DNA from: Actinomadura sp. J1-007
GTDB lineage: Bacteria > Actinomycetota > Actinomycetes > Streptosporangiales > Streptosporangiaceae
Direction: 5' to 3'
Assembly: GCF_009793335.1 (NCBI RefSeq)
Contig: NZ_WING01000001.1
Span: forward strand, 682,001 to 746,000
Length of the DNA stretch: 64,000 bases
The notes under the pieces were generated by a model. That model did no database searches, was not told the origin of the DNA, and saw only the letters and a list, made by a program, of their open reading frames with translations. Both the position numbers and the translations under genes were made by a program. Below are positions 9,306 to 17,955 of this stretch, one piece after another; the stretch's first letter is position 1; each line of letters starts with the position of its first letter.

Positions 9306-10007
9306 ATGGAACAGCTACTCGACCTGCTTGACTTCGGTCCGTTCTTCGACCATTTCGACACGATCCTCGAAGGGTTCTGGGCGACGATCCGCCTGGCCGC
9401 CGCGGCGGCGGTGCTCTCGCTCATCATCGGCACCGTGCTGGCGGCCTTCCGGGTCTCCCCGATACCGGTGCTGCGCGCCGTCGGGACGGTCTACGTCAAC
9501 GTCCTGCGCAACACCCCGCTCACGCTGGTGCTGCTGATGTGCAGCCTCGGGCTGAACGACACGCTCGCGCTCACCTTCTCGTCCGACGCCAACACCAGCT
9601 ACTACTGGTGGGCCGTGCTCGGGCTGTCCGGCTACACCGGGGCGTTCGTCGGCGAGTCGCTCCGCTCGGGCATCAACACCGTCCCGCTCGGGCAGGCGGA
9701 GGCGGCGCGCTCGATCGGGCTGACCTTCTCGCAGTCGCTCCGCATGATCATCCTGCCGCAGGCGTTCCGCGCGGTGATCGCGCCGCTCGGCAGCGTCTTC
9801 ATCGCCATGATCAAGAACACCACGGTGGCCATCGCGGCCAGCTACGCGGAGATCGCCACGCAGATGAAGAGCCTGGTGGACCTGCCGTCGTTCGCCAGCG
9901 GCACCATCCCGCTGTTCATCGGCGTGGCCGTCGGCTTCATGATCCTCACCCTGCCCGCCGGGTTCTTCTCCGGCTGGCTGGCCAAGCGGATGGCGGTGGC
10001 GCGGTGA
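9306..10007 (+). CDS. gluC: glutamate ABC transporter permease
   Basis: A 233-residue inner-membrane permease of the HisM/GlnP type with several hydrophobic helices and the EAA-like loop EAARSIGLTFSQSLRMIILPQA, which contacts the ATPase. Its stop codon overlaps the GTG start of gluD by four bases (GTGA), implying translational coupling. It should form the membrane channel with GluD. Confidence 0.9.
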   Translation: MEQLLDLLDFGPFFDHFDTILEGFWATIRLAAAAAVLSLIIGTVLAAFRVSPIPVLRAVGTVYVNVLRNTPLTLVLLMCSLGLNDTLALTFSSDANTSYYWWAVLGLSGYTGAFVGESLRSGINTVPLGQAEAARSIGLTFSQSLRMIILPQAFRAVIAPLGSVFIAMIKNTTVAIAASYAEIATQMKSLVDLPSFASGTIPLFIGVAVGFMILTLPAGFFSGWLAKRMAVAR

Positions 10008-10996
10008 CCAGGGAAGCGACCGTCCTGTTCGACGCCCCGGGGCCCCGGGCGCGGGCCCGCCACCGGGTGCTGACCGCCGTCTCCGGGCTCGTCCTGCTCG
10101 GGTTGATCGCGCTGCTGGTGATGCGCCTCAACGACAAGGGCCAGTTCGCCAAGGAGCTGTGGGACCCGTTCCTCAAGGCCGACGTCTGGAAGAACCTGAT
10201 CCTGCCCGGCCTGTGGAACACACTGAAGGCGGCGGCGCTGGCCTCGGTGCTCTCGCTGCTGTTCGGCGTCGTCTTCGGGCTGGGCCGGCTGTCGGACCAC
10301 TGGTGGATCCGGATCCCCGCCGGGGCCGTCGTGGAGTTCTTCCGCGCGATCCCGCTGCTGATCCTGATCTTCCTGGCGTTCTTCCTGCCCAACAAGATCA
10401 GCCCGGTCGTCGCCGAGTCGCCGTTCGGGACGTTCCAGCGCGTCCTGGTCGACAACTTCTTCTCGATCTTCGGCGTGGAGATCAACGCGGGCACGATCGT
10501 CGTCCCGGCCTTCGCGGCCGTGGTGTTCGGCCTGGTGATGTACAACGGCTCGGTGCTCGCCGAGGTGGTCAGGGCCGGCGTGCTGTCGATCCCGAAGGGC
10601 CAGTCGGAGGCCGCCTACTCGATCGGGCTGCGCAAGAACGGCGTGATGCGCCTGATCCTGCTGCCCCAGGCGGTCACGGTGATGATGCCGGCGATCGTGA
10701 GCCAGCTCGTGGTCGTCCTCAAGGACACCGCGCTCGGCTTCATCATCGCCTACGCCGAACTGCTCCAGGCGGGCTTCAAGCAGGTGCCCGCCAACTACCA
10801 CAACAACATCATCCAGGCCGGCATCGTCGTCGGCATCATCTACATCGCCATCAACATGTCGATCAGCCGGATCGCGACGTGGCTGGAGGCGCGCAGCCGC
10901 CGCAGCCGCAAGACCGCCGCCAGGACGATGGGCGGCGACGTCGGCGCGCCGCCCGCGCCCGGCATGTCGGTCGCCGGCGGCCCCGGAGCCGCCTGA
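10004..10996 (+). CDS. gluD: glutamate ABC transporter permease
   Basis: A 330-residue permease with an N-terminal cytoplasmic segment, a helix near residues 20-40, the EAA-like loop SEAAYSIGLRKNGVMRLILL and a longer hydrophilic C-terminus than GluC. The GTG start overlaps the gluC stop. A strong hairpin follows, so this is the last gene of the operon. Confidence 0.9.
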   Translation: MTREATVLFDAPGPRARARHRVLTAVSGLVLLGLIALLVMRLNDKGQFAKELWDPFLKADVWKNLILPGLWNTLKAAALASVLSLLFGVVFGLGRLSDHWWIRIPAGAVVEFFRAIPLLILIFLAFFLPNKISPVVAESPFGTFQRVLVDNFFSIFGVEINAGTIVVPAFAAVVFGLVMYNGSVLAEVVRAGVLSIPKGQSEAAYSIGLRKNGVMRLILLPQAVTVMMPAIVSQLVVVLKDTALGFIIAYAELLQAGFKQVPANYHNNIIQAGIVVGIIYIAINMSISRIATWLEARSRRSRKTAARTMGGDVGAPPAPGMSVAGGPGAA

Positions 10997-11035
10997 CCGG
11001 CGGTCGGCCTCGCGTCCGACCGTGAACGCCCGCAG

Positions 11036-11069
11036 GGGGCGCCGCCGGGGAATCCGGCGGCGCCCCTTT
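11036..11069 (+). terminator. rho-independent terminator after gluD
   Basis: A perfect 13-bp stem (GGGGCGCCGCCGG at 11036-11048 with CCGGCGGCGCCCC at 11054-11066), a five-base loop and a short TTT tract, 40 bases past the gluD stop. Confidence 0.85.
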
Positions 11070-11083
11070 CGGTTGCGCAGAAC

Positions 11084-12178
11084 GTGATGGTGGACGTCGT
11101 GGTGATCGGGTCAGGGCAGGCGGGACTGTCGGCGGGCTACTACCTGCGGCGTTCCGGCCTGGATTTCGTGATGCTGGACCACTCGCCGCGTCCGGGCGGC
11201 GCGTGGCAGTACCGCTGGCCGACGCTCACGCTCGGCGCGGCGCACGGGATCCACGACCTGCCGGGGATGCCGCTGGGCGAACGCGACGGGAGCCGTCCCG
11301 CTTCCGAGGTCGTCTCCGAGTACTTCGGCCGCTACGAGAAGGCGTTCGACCTGCCCGTGCACCGTCCCGTGGACGTCACGCGGGTGGAGGACCTGCCGGA
11401 CGGGCGGCTGCTCGTGGAGACCTCCGAGGGGCCGTACGAGACGCGCGCGCTGATCAACGCCACGGGCACGTGGGACCGTCCGTTCTGGCCGCACTACCCC
11501 GGTATGGAGACGTTCGCCGGACGCCAGTCGCACACGGCCGACTACCGGGGGCCCGACGAGTTCGCGGGCGAGCGCGTGGTCGTCGTCGGGGGCGGCGCGT
11601 CCGGCGTCCAGGCCCTCCTGGAAATCGCTCAGGTGGCCGCAGAGACGACGTGGGTGACCAGGCGTCCGCCGGTATGGGTGGACGGTCCGTTCGACGAGCA
11701 GCGCGGCCGTGACGCCGTCGCGCGGGTCGAGGACCGCGTCCGCCGCGGGCTGCCGCCCGGCAGCGTCGTCGGCGCGACCGGGCTGCTGCTGACCGACGAG
11801 GTGCGCGCGGCCCGCGAGTCGGGCGTGCTGCGCCGCGAGCCGATGTTCGACCGCATCACCCCGGACGGCGTCGAGTGGGCGTCCGGACGGCACGTGGACG
11901 CCGACGCGATCCTCTGGGCGACCGGCTTCCGCGCCGCCCTCGACCACCTCGCGCCCCTGCGCCTGCGCGCGCCCGGCGGCGGCATCCGCATGGACGGCAC
12001 GCACGTCGCGGGCGACCCGTACGTCCACCTGCTCGGGTACGGGCCGTCGGCCAGCACCATCGGCGCCAACCGCGCAGGGCGGATCGCCGTCAGGGACATC
12101 ACGCGCCTCCTGAACGCACCCGGGGACGGGCGCGACGCGCGCGGCGTACGCGGCGCGGGCCTGGCGGCGACCGGCTGA
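11084..12178 (+). CDS. flavin-containing monooxygenase/NAD(P)-binding oxidoreductase
   Basis: A 364-residue FAD-dependent enzyme. The N-terminal dinucleotide motif GSGQAGLSAGYYL is followed by the ATG-type motif NATGTWDRPFWPHYPG, a second Rossmann motif VVVGGGASGVQALLE for NAD(P)H, and ILWATGFR near the C-terminus. The pattern matches the Pyr_redox_3/FMO-like group that oxidises small organic substrates; the substrate cannot be named. The start is uncertain between GTG 11084 and ATG 11087. Neither has a Shine-Dalgarno, and the gluD terminator ends only 15 bases upstream, so its promoter must overlap that hairpin. Confidence 0.8.
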   Translation: MMVDVVVIGSGQAGLSAGYYLRRSGLDFVMLDHSPRPGGAWQYRWPTLTLGAAHGIHDLPGMPLGERDGSRPASEVVSEYFGRYEKAFDLPVHRPVDVTRVEDLPDGRLLVETSEGPYETRALINATGTWDRPFWPHYPGMETFAGRQSHTADYRGPDEFAGERVVVVGGGASGVQALLEIAQVAAETTWVTRRPPVWVDGPFDEQRGRDAVARVEDRVRRGLPPGSVVGATGLLLTDEVRAARESGVLRREPMFDRITPDGVEWASGRHVDADAILWATGFRAALDHLAPLRLRAPGGGIRMDGTHVAGDPYVHLLGYGPSASTIGANRAGRIAVRDITRLLNAPGDGRDARGVRGAGLAATG

Positions 12179-12410
12179 ACGACACGTTCGCCCACCCGTT
12201 CCGCCGCCGGTCCGAGGGTTCGCCTACGCGCGCGCCCGCGGTTGCGCGCCCCGTCCGGCCGCGTGCCGCAGCGCCCAGCCGCGTGCCGCGCCGTCGGGCG
12301 CGATGCCCGTCGCGGGTGGCGGGGTGTCCCGGTGAGCGGTTTGTTTCTTTCCGAGTTCAACTGGCCCGTCATGGCCCCAACCGATCCCCGTATGCGGGAC
12401 GATTCCTGTT
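12179..12410. other. intergenic stretch, nothing recognised
   Basis: A 232-base gap between two plus-strand genes. I see no gene, strong hairpin or clear promoter in it. Confidence 0.4.
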
Positions 12411-14423
12411 ATGACCGCTCGTGCGACACTCCCCTACGGCTCCTGGCCTTCCCCCATCTCCGCCGCCGACGTCGCCCGCTCCCGGCTGCGCCTCGGTTTC
12501 CCCACCGTCGCCGGCGATGACGTCTGGTGGCAGGAGGCCCGTCCCGAGGAAGGGGGCCGGACCACGGTCGTCCACCAGCGCGGCGGTCACCGGACCGAGC
12601 TGCTCCACGCGCCGTGGGACGCCCGGACCCGCGTGCACGAGTACGGCGGGCGGTCATACCTGCCGATCCGCACCGGCGACGGCGGCGCCATCGTCTTCTC
12701 CAACTACGAGGACCAGCGGCTGCACCGGCTCGACGAGGGCGACCCGAAACCGCGCCCGTTGACGCCGGAACCGGCCGTCCCCGCGGGTCTGCGCTACGCC
12801 GACTGCGTGCTCTCCCCCGACGGCACGGAGATCTGGTGCGTTTGCGAAGGGCACATCGCCGCGCCCCCCGCCGAAGGCGGAGCGGACGGCGGCGGCGAGC
12901 CGGGGCCGGAGGGGATCAGGCGCGCGATCGTCGCCGTCCCCCTGGACGGCAGCGCCGCCGAGGACGCCTCGGCGATCCGCGAGCTGGTCACCGGCGCGCA
13001 CTTCTACGCCAGCCCCGCGCCGTCCCCGAGCGGAGGGCACCTGGCATGGGTGCAGTGGAACCACCCCCGGATGCCCTGGGACGGCACGGAACTGCGCGTC
13101 GCCGCCATCGAGGACGGCCACACCGTCGCGCCCCGCACCGTCAAGGGCGGCCTCACCGAATCAGCGCTCGCGCCGCTGTGGGCCGACGACGAGACCCTCT
13201 ACGTCATCTCCGACTGGCCGGGCTGGTGGAACATGTACCAGGTCGGCCTGCACGGCGAGTCCGCGCAGGCGCTGTACCCGGCGGAGGAGGAGTTCGCCTC
13301 GCCGCTCTGGCAGCTCGGCGGCATGCCGTACGCGCTGCTCGGCGACGGCCGCCTCGCCGTCCTGCACGGCGAGGGCGACATGCGGCTGGCGGTCTACGAC
13401 CCCGAGACGCTCGACCTCACCGAACTGGAGCTGCCCTACTCCCACTGGGCGCCGCAGGTCTCCGCGGACGGCTCGACCATCGTCGCCATCGGCGGCGGCC
13501 CCGACGTCCCCGATTCGGTCGTGCGGATCGACACCGCCAACGGGCGCGTCGAGACGCTGCGCCGCGAGACGGCCCACCTCCCGGACGCCGCGTACCTGTC
13601 GCGGCCTCGCACCGAACGCCTGGAAGGGCCGTTCGGACGCCCCGTGCACGCGTACGTGTTCCCGCCGACCAGCCCCGACGCCGCCGCACCCGAGGGCGAG
13701 CTCCCTCCGTACGTGGTGTTCGTGCACGGCGGGCCCACCGGGCGCGTCTCGACCGTCCTCAACCTGGAGCGGGCGTACTTCACCAGCCGCGGCATCGGCG
13801 TCATCGACGTCAACTACGGCGGTTCGGCGGGCTACGGCCGCGCGTACCGCGAGCGGCTCCGCCGGCAGTGGGGCGTCGTGGACGTCGAGGACGCCGTCTT
13901 CGCCGCCAGGGCCCTCGTCGAACGCGGCATCGCCGACCCCGAGCGGCTCGCCATCAGGGGCGGCAGCGCGGGCGGCTGGACGACCCTCGCCGCCGCCACC
14001 CAGACCGACCTGTTCAAGGCCGCCACGTCCTACTACGGCATCAGCGACCTCCAGAGCTTCGCCGGGGCCACGCACGACTTCGAGTCGCAGTACCTCTTCG
14101 GGCTGATCGGGCCGCTTCCGGGGTTCGAACGGGCGTACGAGGAGCGTTCGCCGCTCAACCGCGCCGACCGCACCGCCTGCCCCGTTCTGCTGCTCCAGGG
14201 CCTCGACGACCCGATCGTCCCGCCCGACCAGTCGGAACGCTTCGCGGTGGCGCTGGCGGAGAAGAAGATGCCGTACGCCTACCTGACGTTCGAGGGCGAG
14301 TCGCACGGCTTCCGACGGGCCGAGACCACCATCGCGTGCCTGGAGGCCGAACTCGCGTTCTACGGCCAGACCCTCGGTTTCAAGCCGAAGGACGTGGACC
14401 CGATCGACCTCACCGTCGGCTGA
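12411..14423 (+). CDS. S9 family prolyl oligopeptidase-type peptidase
   Basis: A 670-residue serine peptidase of the acylaminoacyl-peptidase/DPP type. An N-terminal beta-propeller region (about residues 20-400) is followed by an alpha/beta-hydrolase domain. The catalytic serine is Ser519 in RGGSAGGW, the acid probably Asp599 or Asp600 in GLDDPIVPP, and the histidine His632 in GESHGF. No signal peptide is seen, so it likely degrades peptides in the cytoplasm. A strong terminator follows. Confidence 0.9.
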   Translation: MTARATLPYGSWPSPISAADVARSRLRLGFPTVAGDDVWWQEARPEEGGRTTVVHQRGGHRTELLHAPWDARTRVHEYGGRSYLPIRTGDGGAIVFSNYEDQRLHRLDEGDPKPRPLTPEPAVPAGLRYADCVLSPDGTEIWCVCEGHIAAPPAEGGADGGGEPGPEGIRRAIVAVPLDGSAAEDASAIRELVTGAHFYASPAPSPSGGHLAWVQWNHPRMPWDGTELRVAAIEDGHTVAPRTVKGGLTESALAPLWADDETLYVISDWPGWWNMYQVGLHGESAQALYPAEEEFASPLWQLGGMPYALLGDGRLAVLHGEGDMRLAVYDPETLDLTELELPYSHWAPQVSADGSTIVAIGGGPDVPDSVVRIDTANGRVETLRRETAHLPDAAYLSRPRTERLEGPFGRPVHAYVFPPTSPDAAAPEGELPPYVVFVHGGPTGRVSTVLNLERAYFTSRGIGVIDVNYGGSAGYGRAYRERLRRQWGVVDVEDAVFAARALVERGIADPERLAIRGGSAGGWTTLAAATQTDLFKAATSYYGISDLQSFAGATHDFESQYLFGLIGPLPGFERAYEERSPLNRADRTACPVLLLQGLDDPIVPPDQSERFAVALAEKKMPYAYLTFEGESHGFRRAETTIACLEAELAFYGQTLGFKPKDVDPIDLTVG

Positions 14424-14433
14424 ACAGCTCCAC

Positions 14434-14474
14434 CGCAAGGAACCGTCCCCCATCGGGGACGGTTCCTGCGTTTT
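14434..14474 (+). terminator. rho-independent terminator after S9 peptidase
   Basis: Stem GGAACCGTCCCC (14439-14450) with GGGGACGGTTCC (14455-14466) and a four-base loop, extended by an A-T pair and three further pairs with one bulge, then TTTT at 14471-14474. It separates convergent genes. Confidence 0.9.
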
Positions 14475-14525
14475 CAGGCCCGTTCGCCTGCGGCTTCAGG
14501 TACTTGTGGGCGCGTTCTCAGGTTT

Positions 14526-15467
14526 TCAGGCCCGCTTGTCGGCGGCGCTGCGCAGCACGTTGACGTCGTTGTCGAAATACGGCGAGAACGAGCGCCAGTG
14601 CGTGTTGCCGCCGCCCTGGTAGCCGCCGATGACGCCGTTGATGTAGCCCGTGTGCGTCTTGCCGTTGTACTTGAGCAGCCAGGGGCTTCCGCTCGTTCCG
14701 CCGTAGAAGCCGGAGCAGTCCATGCGGACCTGGTACTTCGACTGCCGCGCCGTCTTCGCCCGGCAGTAGATCGGCTGGTCGCGCTTGTCGTAGGCGATCC
14801 GCGGGTAACCCGTCACGTTCACGTACTTGCCGACGCCCTGGTTGACGCCCAGCATGTTGTAGCCGACCGCGGCCTCGATCGTCTTGCCCTTCAGGGGGTT
14901 GAGCCCGATGAAGCCGAAGTCGAGGTCGGGATCGCTCTTGGACGCCCACCGCTGGTCGACCAGCAGCATCTTCGCCGTCCACGTCCCGTACGGCCGCTTG
15001 CCCTTCTCGTACTTGGGCACGAACGCCACCTTGCTCACGTAGCCCGCGCCGCGCCCGCCGTGGATGCAGTGCGCCGCCGTGATGAGCAGCTTCTTCGAGT
15101 ACGAGTGCACCACGCTGGCCGTGCAGTAGTGGTCGCCCGAGCCGTTGTTGAAGAACAGCGCGCCGAGCGTCGGGATCCCGTGGAACGCCGTGGAGCGCGG
15201 CACCGCCTGCGCCGCGGCCTGCGTGCGCGCCGCTCCGCCAGGCGCCTCGGCGCGTCCCACCGGCTTCGCCGCCGCCATCCGCTTGGCCGTCCAGTACCGC
15301 GCGGCCTCGTTCGAGTCGGCCGCGCTGATCCGCACGCTGGCGGACGTGTCCACGACCCGCTTCTCCGCGCCGTCCCCCGAGGACAGCCACACCGTCCCGG
15401 CCCCGGCCGCGACGACCCCCGCGGACGTGCCGAGCACGACCGTCCACCACTTCCGACCCCTGTGCAT
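14526..15467 (-). CDS. secreted trypsin/V8-like serine protease
   Basis: A 313-residue exported protease. Residues 1-30 form a basic start plus a hydrophobic segment (signal peptide or anchor), followed by a pro-like region rich in Ala. The triad is His133 in ITAAHC, Asp183 in DLDFGF and Ser259 in GGTSGSPW. Four cysteines (115, 134, 235, 251) could form two disulfides. The start is the ATG opening MHRGRKWW; the frame extends 13 codons upstream. It converges on the S9 peptidase gene with a terminator between them. Confidence 0.88.
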   Translation of the reverse strand: MHRGRKWWTVVLGTSAGVVAAGAGTVWLSSGDGAEKRVVDTSASVRISAADSNEAARYWTAKRMAAAKPVGRAEAPGGAARTQAAAQAVPRSTAFHGIPTLGALFFNNGSGDHYCTASVVHSYSKKLLITAAHCIHGGRGAGYVSKVAFVPKYEKGKRPYGTWTAKMLLVDQRWASKSDPDLDFGFIGLNPLKGKTIEAAVGYNMLGVNQGVGKYVNVTGYPRIAYDKRDQPIYCRAKTARQSKYQVRMDCSGFYGGTSGSPWLLKYNGKTHTGYINGVIGGYQGGGNTHWRSFSPYFDNDVNVLRSAADKRA

Positions 15468-15611
15468 TCGCCAGAACCTACCGACTCCCCCGCACCGCCA
15501 CAACACGAATGATCATCCCCGAATCCCCCATGTCGCCCGGCCCTCGCCGACCGGCGGCAGGGCGGGGCAGAGGCGGAGGGCCGGAGCGGAGGGGGCGGCG
15601 GGGCGCCGGGG

Positions 15612-17138
15612 TCAGCGGGCGAACTCGATGGCGCGGGACTCGCGGACGACGGTGACGCGGATCTGGCCCGGATAGGTCAGCTCGTCCTCGACCTGCTTGG
15701 CGATGTCGCGGGCGATGACCTGGGCCTGGATGTCGTCGACGGAGTCCGGCTTGACCATGACGCGGATCTCGCGGCCGGCCTGCATGGCGAAGACCTTCTC
15801 CACGCCCTCGTGCTTGTCGCGGGCGATCTCCTCCAGCCGTTCGAGCCGCTTGACGTACGCCTCCAGCGACTCGCGGCGCGCTCCCGGCCGGCTGCCGCTG
15901 ATCGCGTCGGCCGCCTGGGTGAGGACGGCCTCGACCGTGCGGACCTCGACCTCGTTGTGGTGCGCCTCGATGGCGTGCACGACGTCCTCGTCCTCGCCGT
16001 ACCGCCGTGCGATCTCCGCGCCGATCAGCGCGTGGCTGCCCTCGACCTCGTGGGTGAGCGCCTTGCCGATGTCGTGCAGCAGCGTGCACCGCTTGGCGAT
16101 CTCGACGGGCAGCCGCAGCTCGCTCGCCATGACGCCCGCGATGTGCGCCGACTCGATCAGGTGCATGAGCACGTTCTGGCCGTACGAGGTGCGGTAGCGG
16201 AGCTGGCCGAGCAGCGCGATCAGCTCGGGGTGCATGTCGGTGATGCCGACCTCCACGAGCGCGTCCTCCCCCGCGCGCACGCAAAGCTGCTCCACGTCCG
16301 ACCGGCTGCGGTCGTAGACCTCCTCGATCCGCTGCGGATGGATCCGGCCGTCCAGAACGAGCTTTTCCAGGGTGAGCCGTCCGACCTCCCTGCGAACGGG
16401 GTCGAAACAGCTCAGCAGCACCGCCTCGGGGGTGTCGTCGATGATGAGGTTGACGCCGGTCGTGGACTCGAACGCGCGGATGTTGCGTCCCTCGCGCCCG
16501 ATGATGCGGCCCTTCATCTCGTCGCTCGGCAGGTGCAGCACCGACACGACCGACTCGGCCGTCTGCTCGCTGGCGACCCGCTGGATGGCGAGCGTCACGA
16601 TCTTGCGGGCGCGCTTCTCGCCCTCGGCCCGCGCCGCGTTCTCGATCTCCCTGGTCAGCGGGATGGCCTCGCGCTTGGCCTGGTTCTCGATCGCGGCGAC
16701 CAGCTCGCTCTTGGCCTGCTCGGCGGTCAGCCCGGCGGCGCGTTCGAGGACCTGCCGCCGCTCGTCGTCCAGGCGCCCAAGTTCCTGCTTGCGGGACTCC
16801 AGGCCGCGCTTGCTCTCGGAGAGGCGCCCCGACCACTCCTCCAGCCGCCGCACCTCGCCGTCGAGGCGCTGCTCCCGCTCCGCGAGGCGGCTCTCGCGGC
16901 GTTCCAGGTCCTCGCGCATGGTCCGGAGGTCCTCGCGTGCGGCGCGGGCCTCCTCCTCAAGCTCGGCGCGGGCGGCGTTCGCGATCTCCTGGGCCTGCTT
17001 CTCGGCGCGTTCGAGGATCTCCTGCGCCTCGGCCTCCGCCGCGGCGGCGCGGCCGAGACCCCCGGGTCGGCGCAGCAGCACGATCACGAGAGCGACCAGG
17101 GTCACCAGCAGTGCTGCACCCAGCAGGACGCTCTCCAT
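15612..17138 (-). CDS. rny: ribonuclease Y
   Basis: Membrane-anchored endoribonuclease that starts mRNA decay. The 508-residue protein has the full layout: one N-terminal transmembrane helix (about 4-22), a long charged coiled coil (about 30-190), a KH domain with GRIIGREGRNIRAFE, and an HD domain with LLHDIGKAL. Its C-terminus reads TVVRESRAIEFAR, typical of the family. Length and start agree with the family. It lies on the same strand downstream of recA-recX, separated by an 800-base gap, so it probably has its own promoter. Confidence 0.95.
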   Translation of the reverse strand: MESVLLGAALLVTLVALVIVLLRRPGGLGRAAAAEAEAQEILERAEKQAQEIANAARAELEEEARAAREDLRTMREDLERRESRLAEREQRLDGEVRRLEEWSGRLSESKRGLESRKQELGRLDDERRQVLERAAGLTAEQAKSELVAAIENQAKREAIPLTREIENAARAEGEKRARKIVTLAIQRVASEQTAESVVSVLHLPSDEMKGRIIGREGRNIRAFESTTGVNLIIDDTPEAVLLSCFDPVRREVGRLTLEKLVLDGRIHPQRIEEVYDRSRSDVEQLCVRAGEDALVEVGITDMHPELIALLGQLRYRTSYGQNVLMHLIESAHIAGVMASELRLPVEIAKRCTLLHDIGKALTHEVEGSHALIGAEIARRYGEDEDVVHAIEAHHNEVEVRTVEAVLTQAADAISGSRPGARRESLEAYVKRLERLEEIARDKHEGVEKVFAMQAGREIRVMVKPDSVDDIQAQVIARDIAKQVEDELTYPGQIRVTVVRESRAIEFAR

Positions 17139-17955
17139 GAGGCAGATCCTTCCTCGCCCACGGACCCCGTGATCGGAGCCCTGCCTCGCGAGGATTTACC
17201 CGCACCCGCCCGGGCGGCCGGGTACACGGAATCCCCGAGCCGCCGATCGCGACCCGGTGACTCGGCCGAAAACGGCCAAGGACGTGTCCTCTATGCCTCT
17301 CAACTGCTCGAACGTGATCAGTCGTATCGCAATCCGCGGTGCGCGGAGTAACTCCTCACTGCCGTAACGGTAAGCGGCATGGAGGTAATGAGCAAGCAAA
17401 CCCCGGGCATTCCGGACTAACCGAACGCCCGCGTGAGGAGTGCCTTACCGTCCCCCGGCCTGCCCCGAGCCACCGCCGACCTGCCCCGTCACGGCCCGCC
17501 CGTGTCAGGAAAGGGTCAGCGCACCGTCAGGGACCACCGCGCCTCCCCGGCGTGTCGTTCCCGGACCGAAACCCCACCCCACCCAACGCCCCAATCCCCC
17601 GTTCTCCCACACCACGCCCTCCCCGCACCAGCCCCCGTAGTCCCACCACTCCTAGCCCCACCTCGCCGACATCTCCCGCACCCGTCGCCCCCGCCCGTAC
17701 CCGCCCGGCGGGTGCCGAGCGGCAGCAATGGTGGGGTCAGACGTTCGTTGACGGACGATCCCTCGCGGGCGTTCGTTGGCAGACGCCGGTCAGCGGCGTC
17801 CACTGGTGGGCGTTCGCGCGGCGTCGGAGTAGCGGACGGCAACAGGTGCGCAGGGCACGCGGACGGTTGTTCTGCGGTTGGGACGGGCGAACGCCAGGAG
17901 GAGGGGAAGAACGAGTGCTGGAGCAAGAAGCGGGCCGCGCTCTTCCCCGCTCGGT
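17139..17955. other. 817-base gap between recX and rny
   Basis: I find no recognisable gene here. Reading frames longer than 60 codons exist on both strands but look like low-complexity, unconserved translations. The part at 17570-17690 is strongly C-rich on the plus strand. A perfect 7-bp hairpin (GACGCCG 17782-17788 with CGGCGTC 17794-17800) and a small GGCCG-AAAA-CGGCC hairpin (17264-17277) are present. The promoter of rny should lie at the low-coordinate end. Confidence 0.45.
17572..17600 (-). other. G-quadruplex motif on the minus strand
   Basis: Read on the minus strand this segment has five runs of three to five G separated by one to four bases, matching the usual G3+N1-7 pattern. It lies about 360 bases past the end of recX, in the recX-rny gap, and would be in the recX transcript if that reads through. 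Confidence 0.6.

Noticed and set aside
17196-17399. 67-codon minus-strand frame upstream of rny
   Set aside because: Composition less extreme than other shadows, but no ribosome site, no family and it covers the likely rny promoter.
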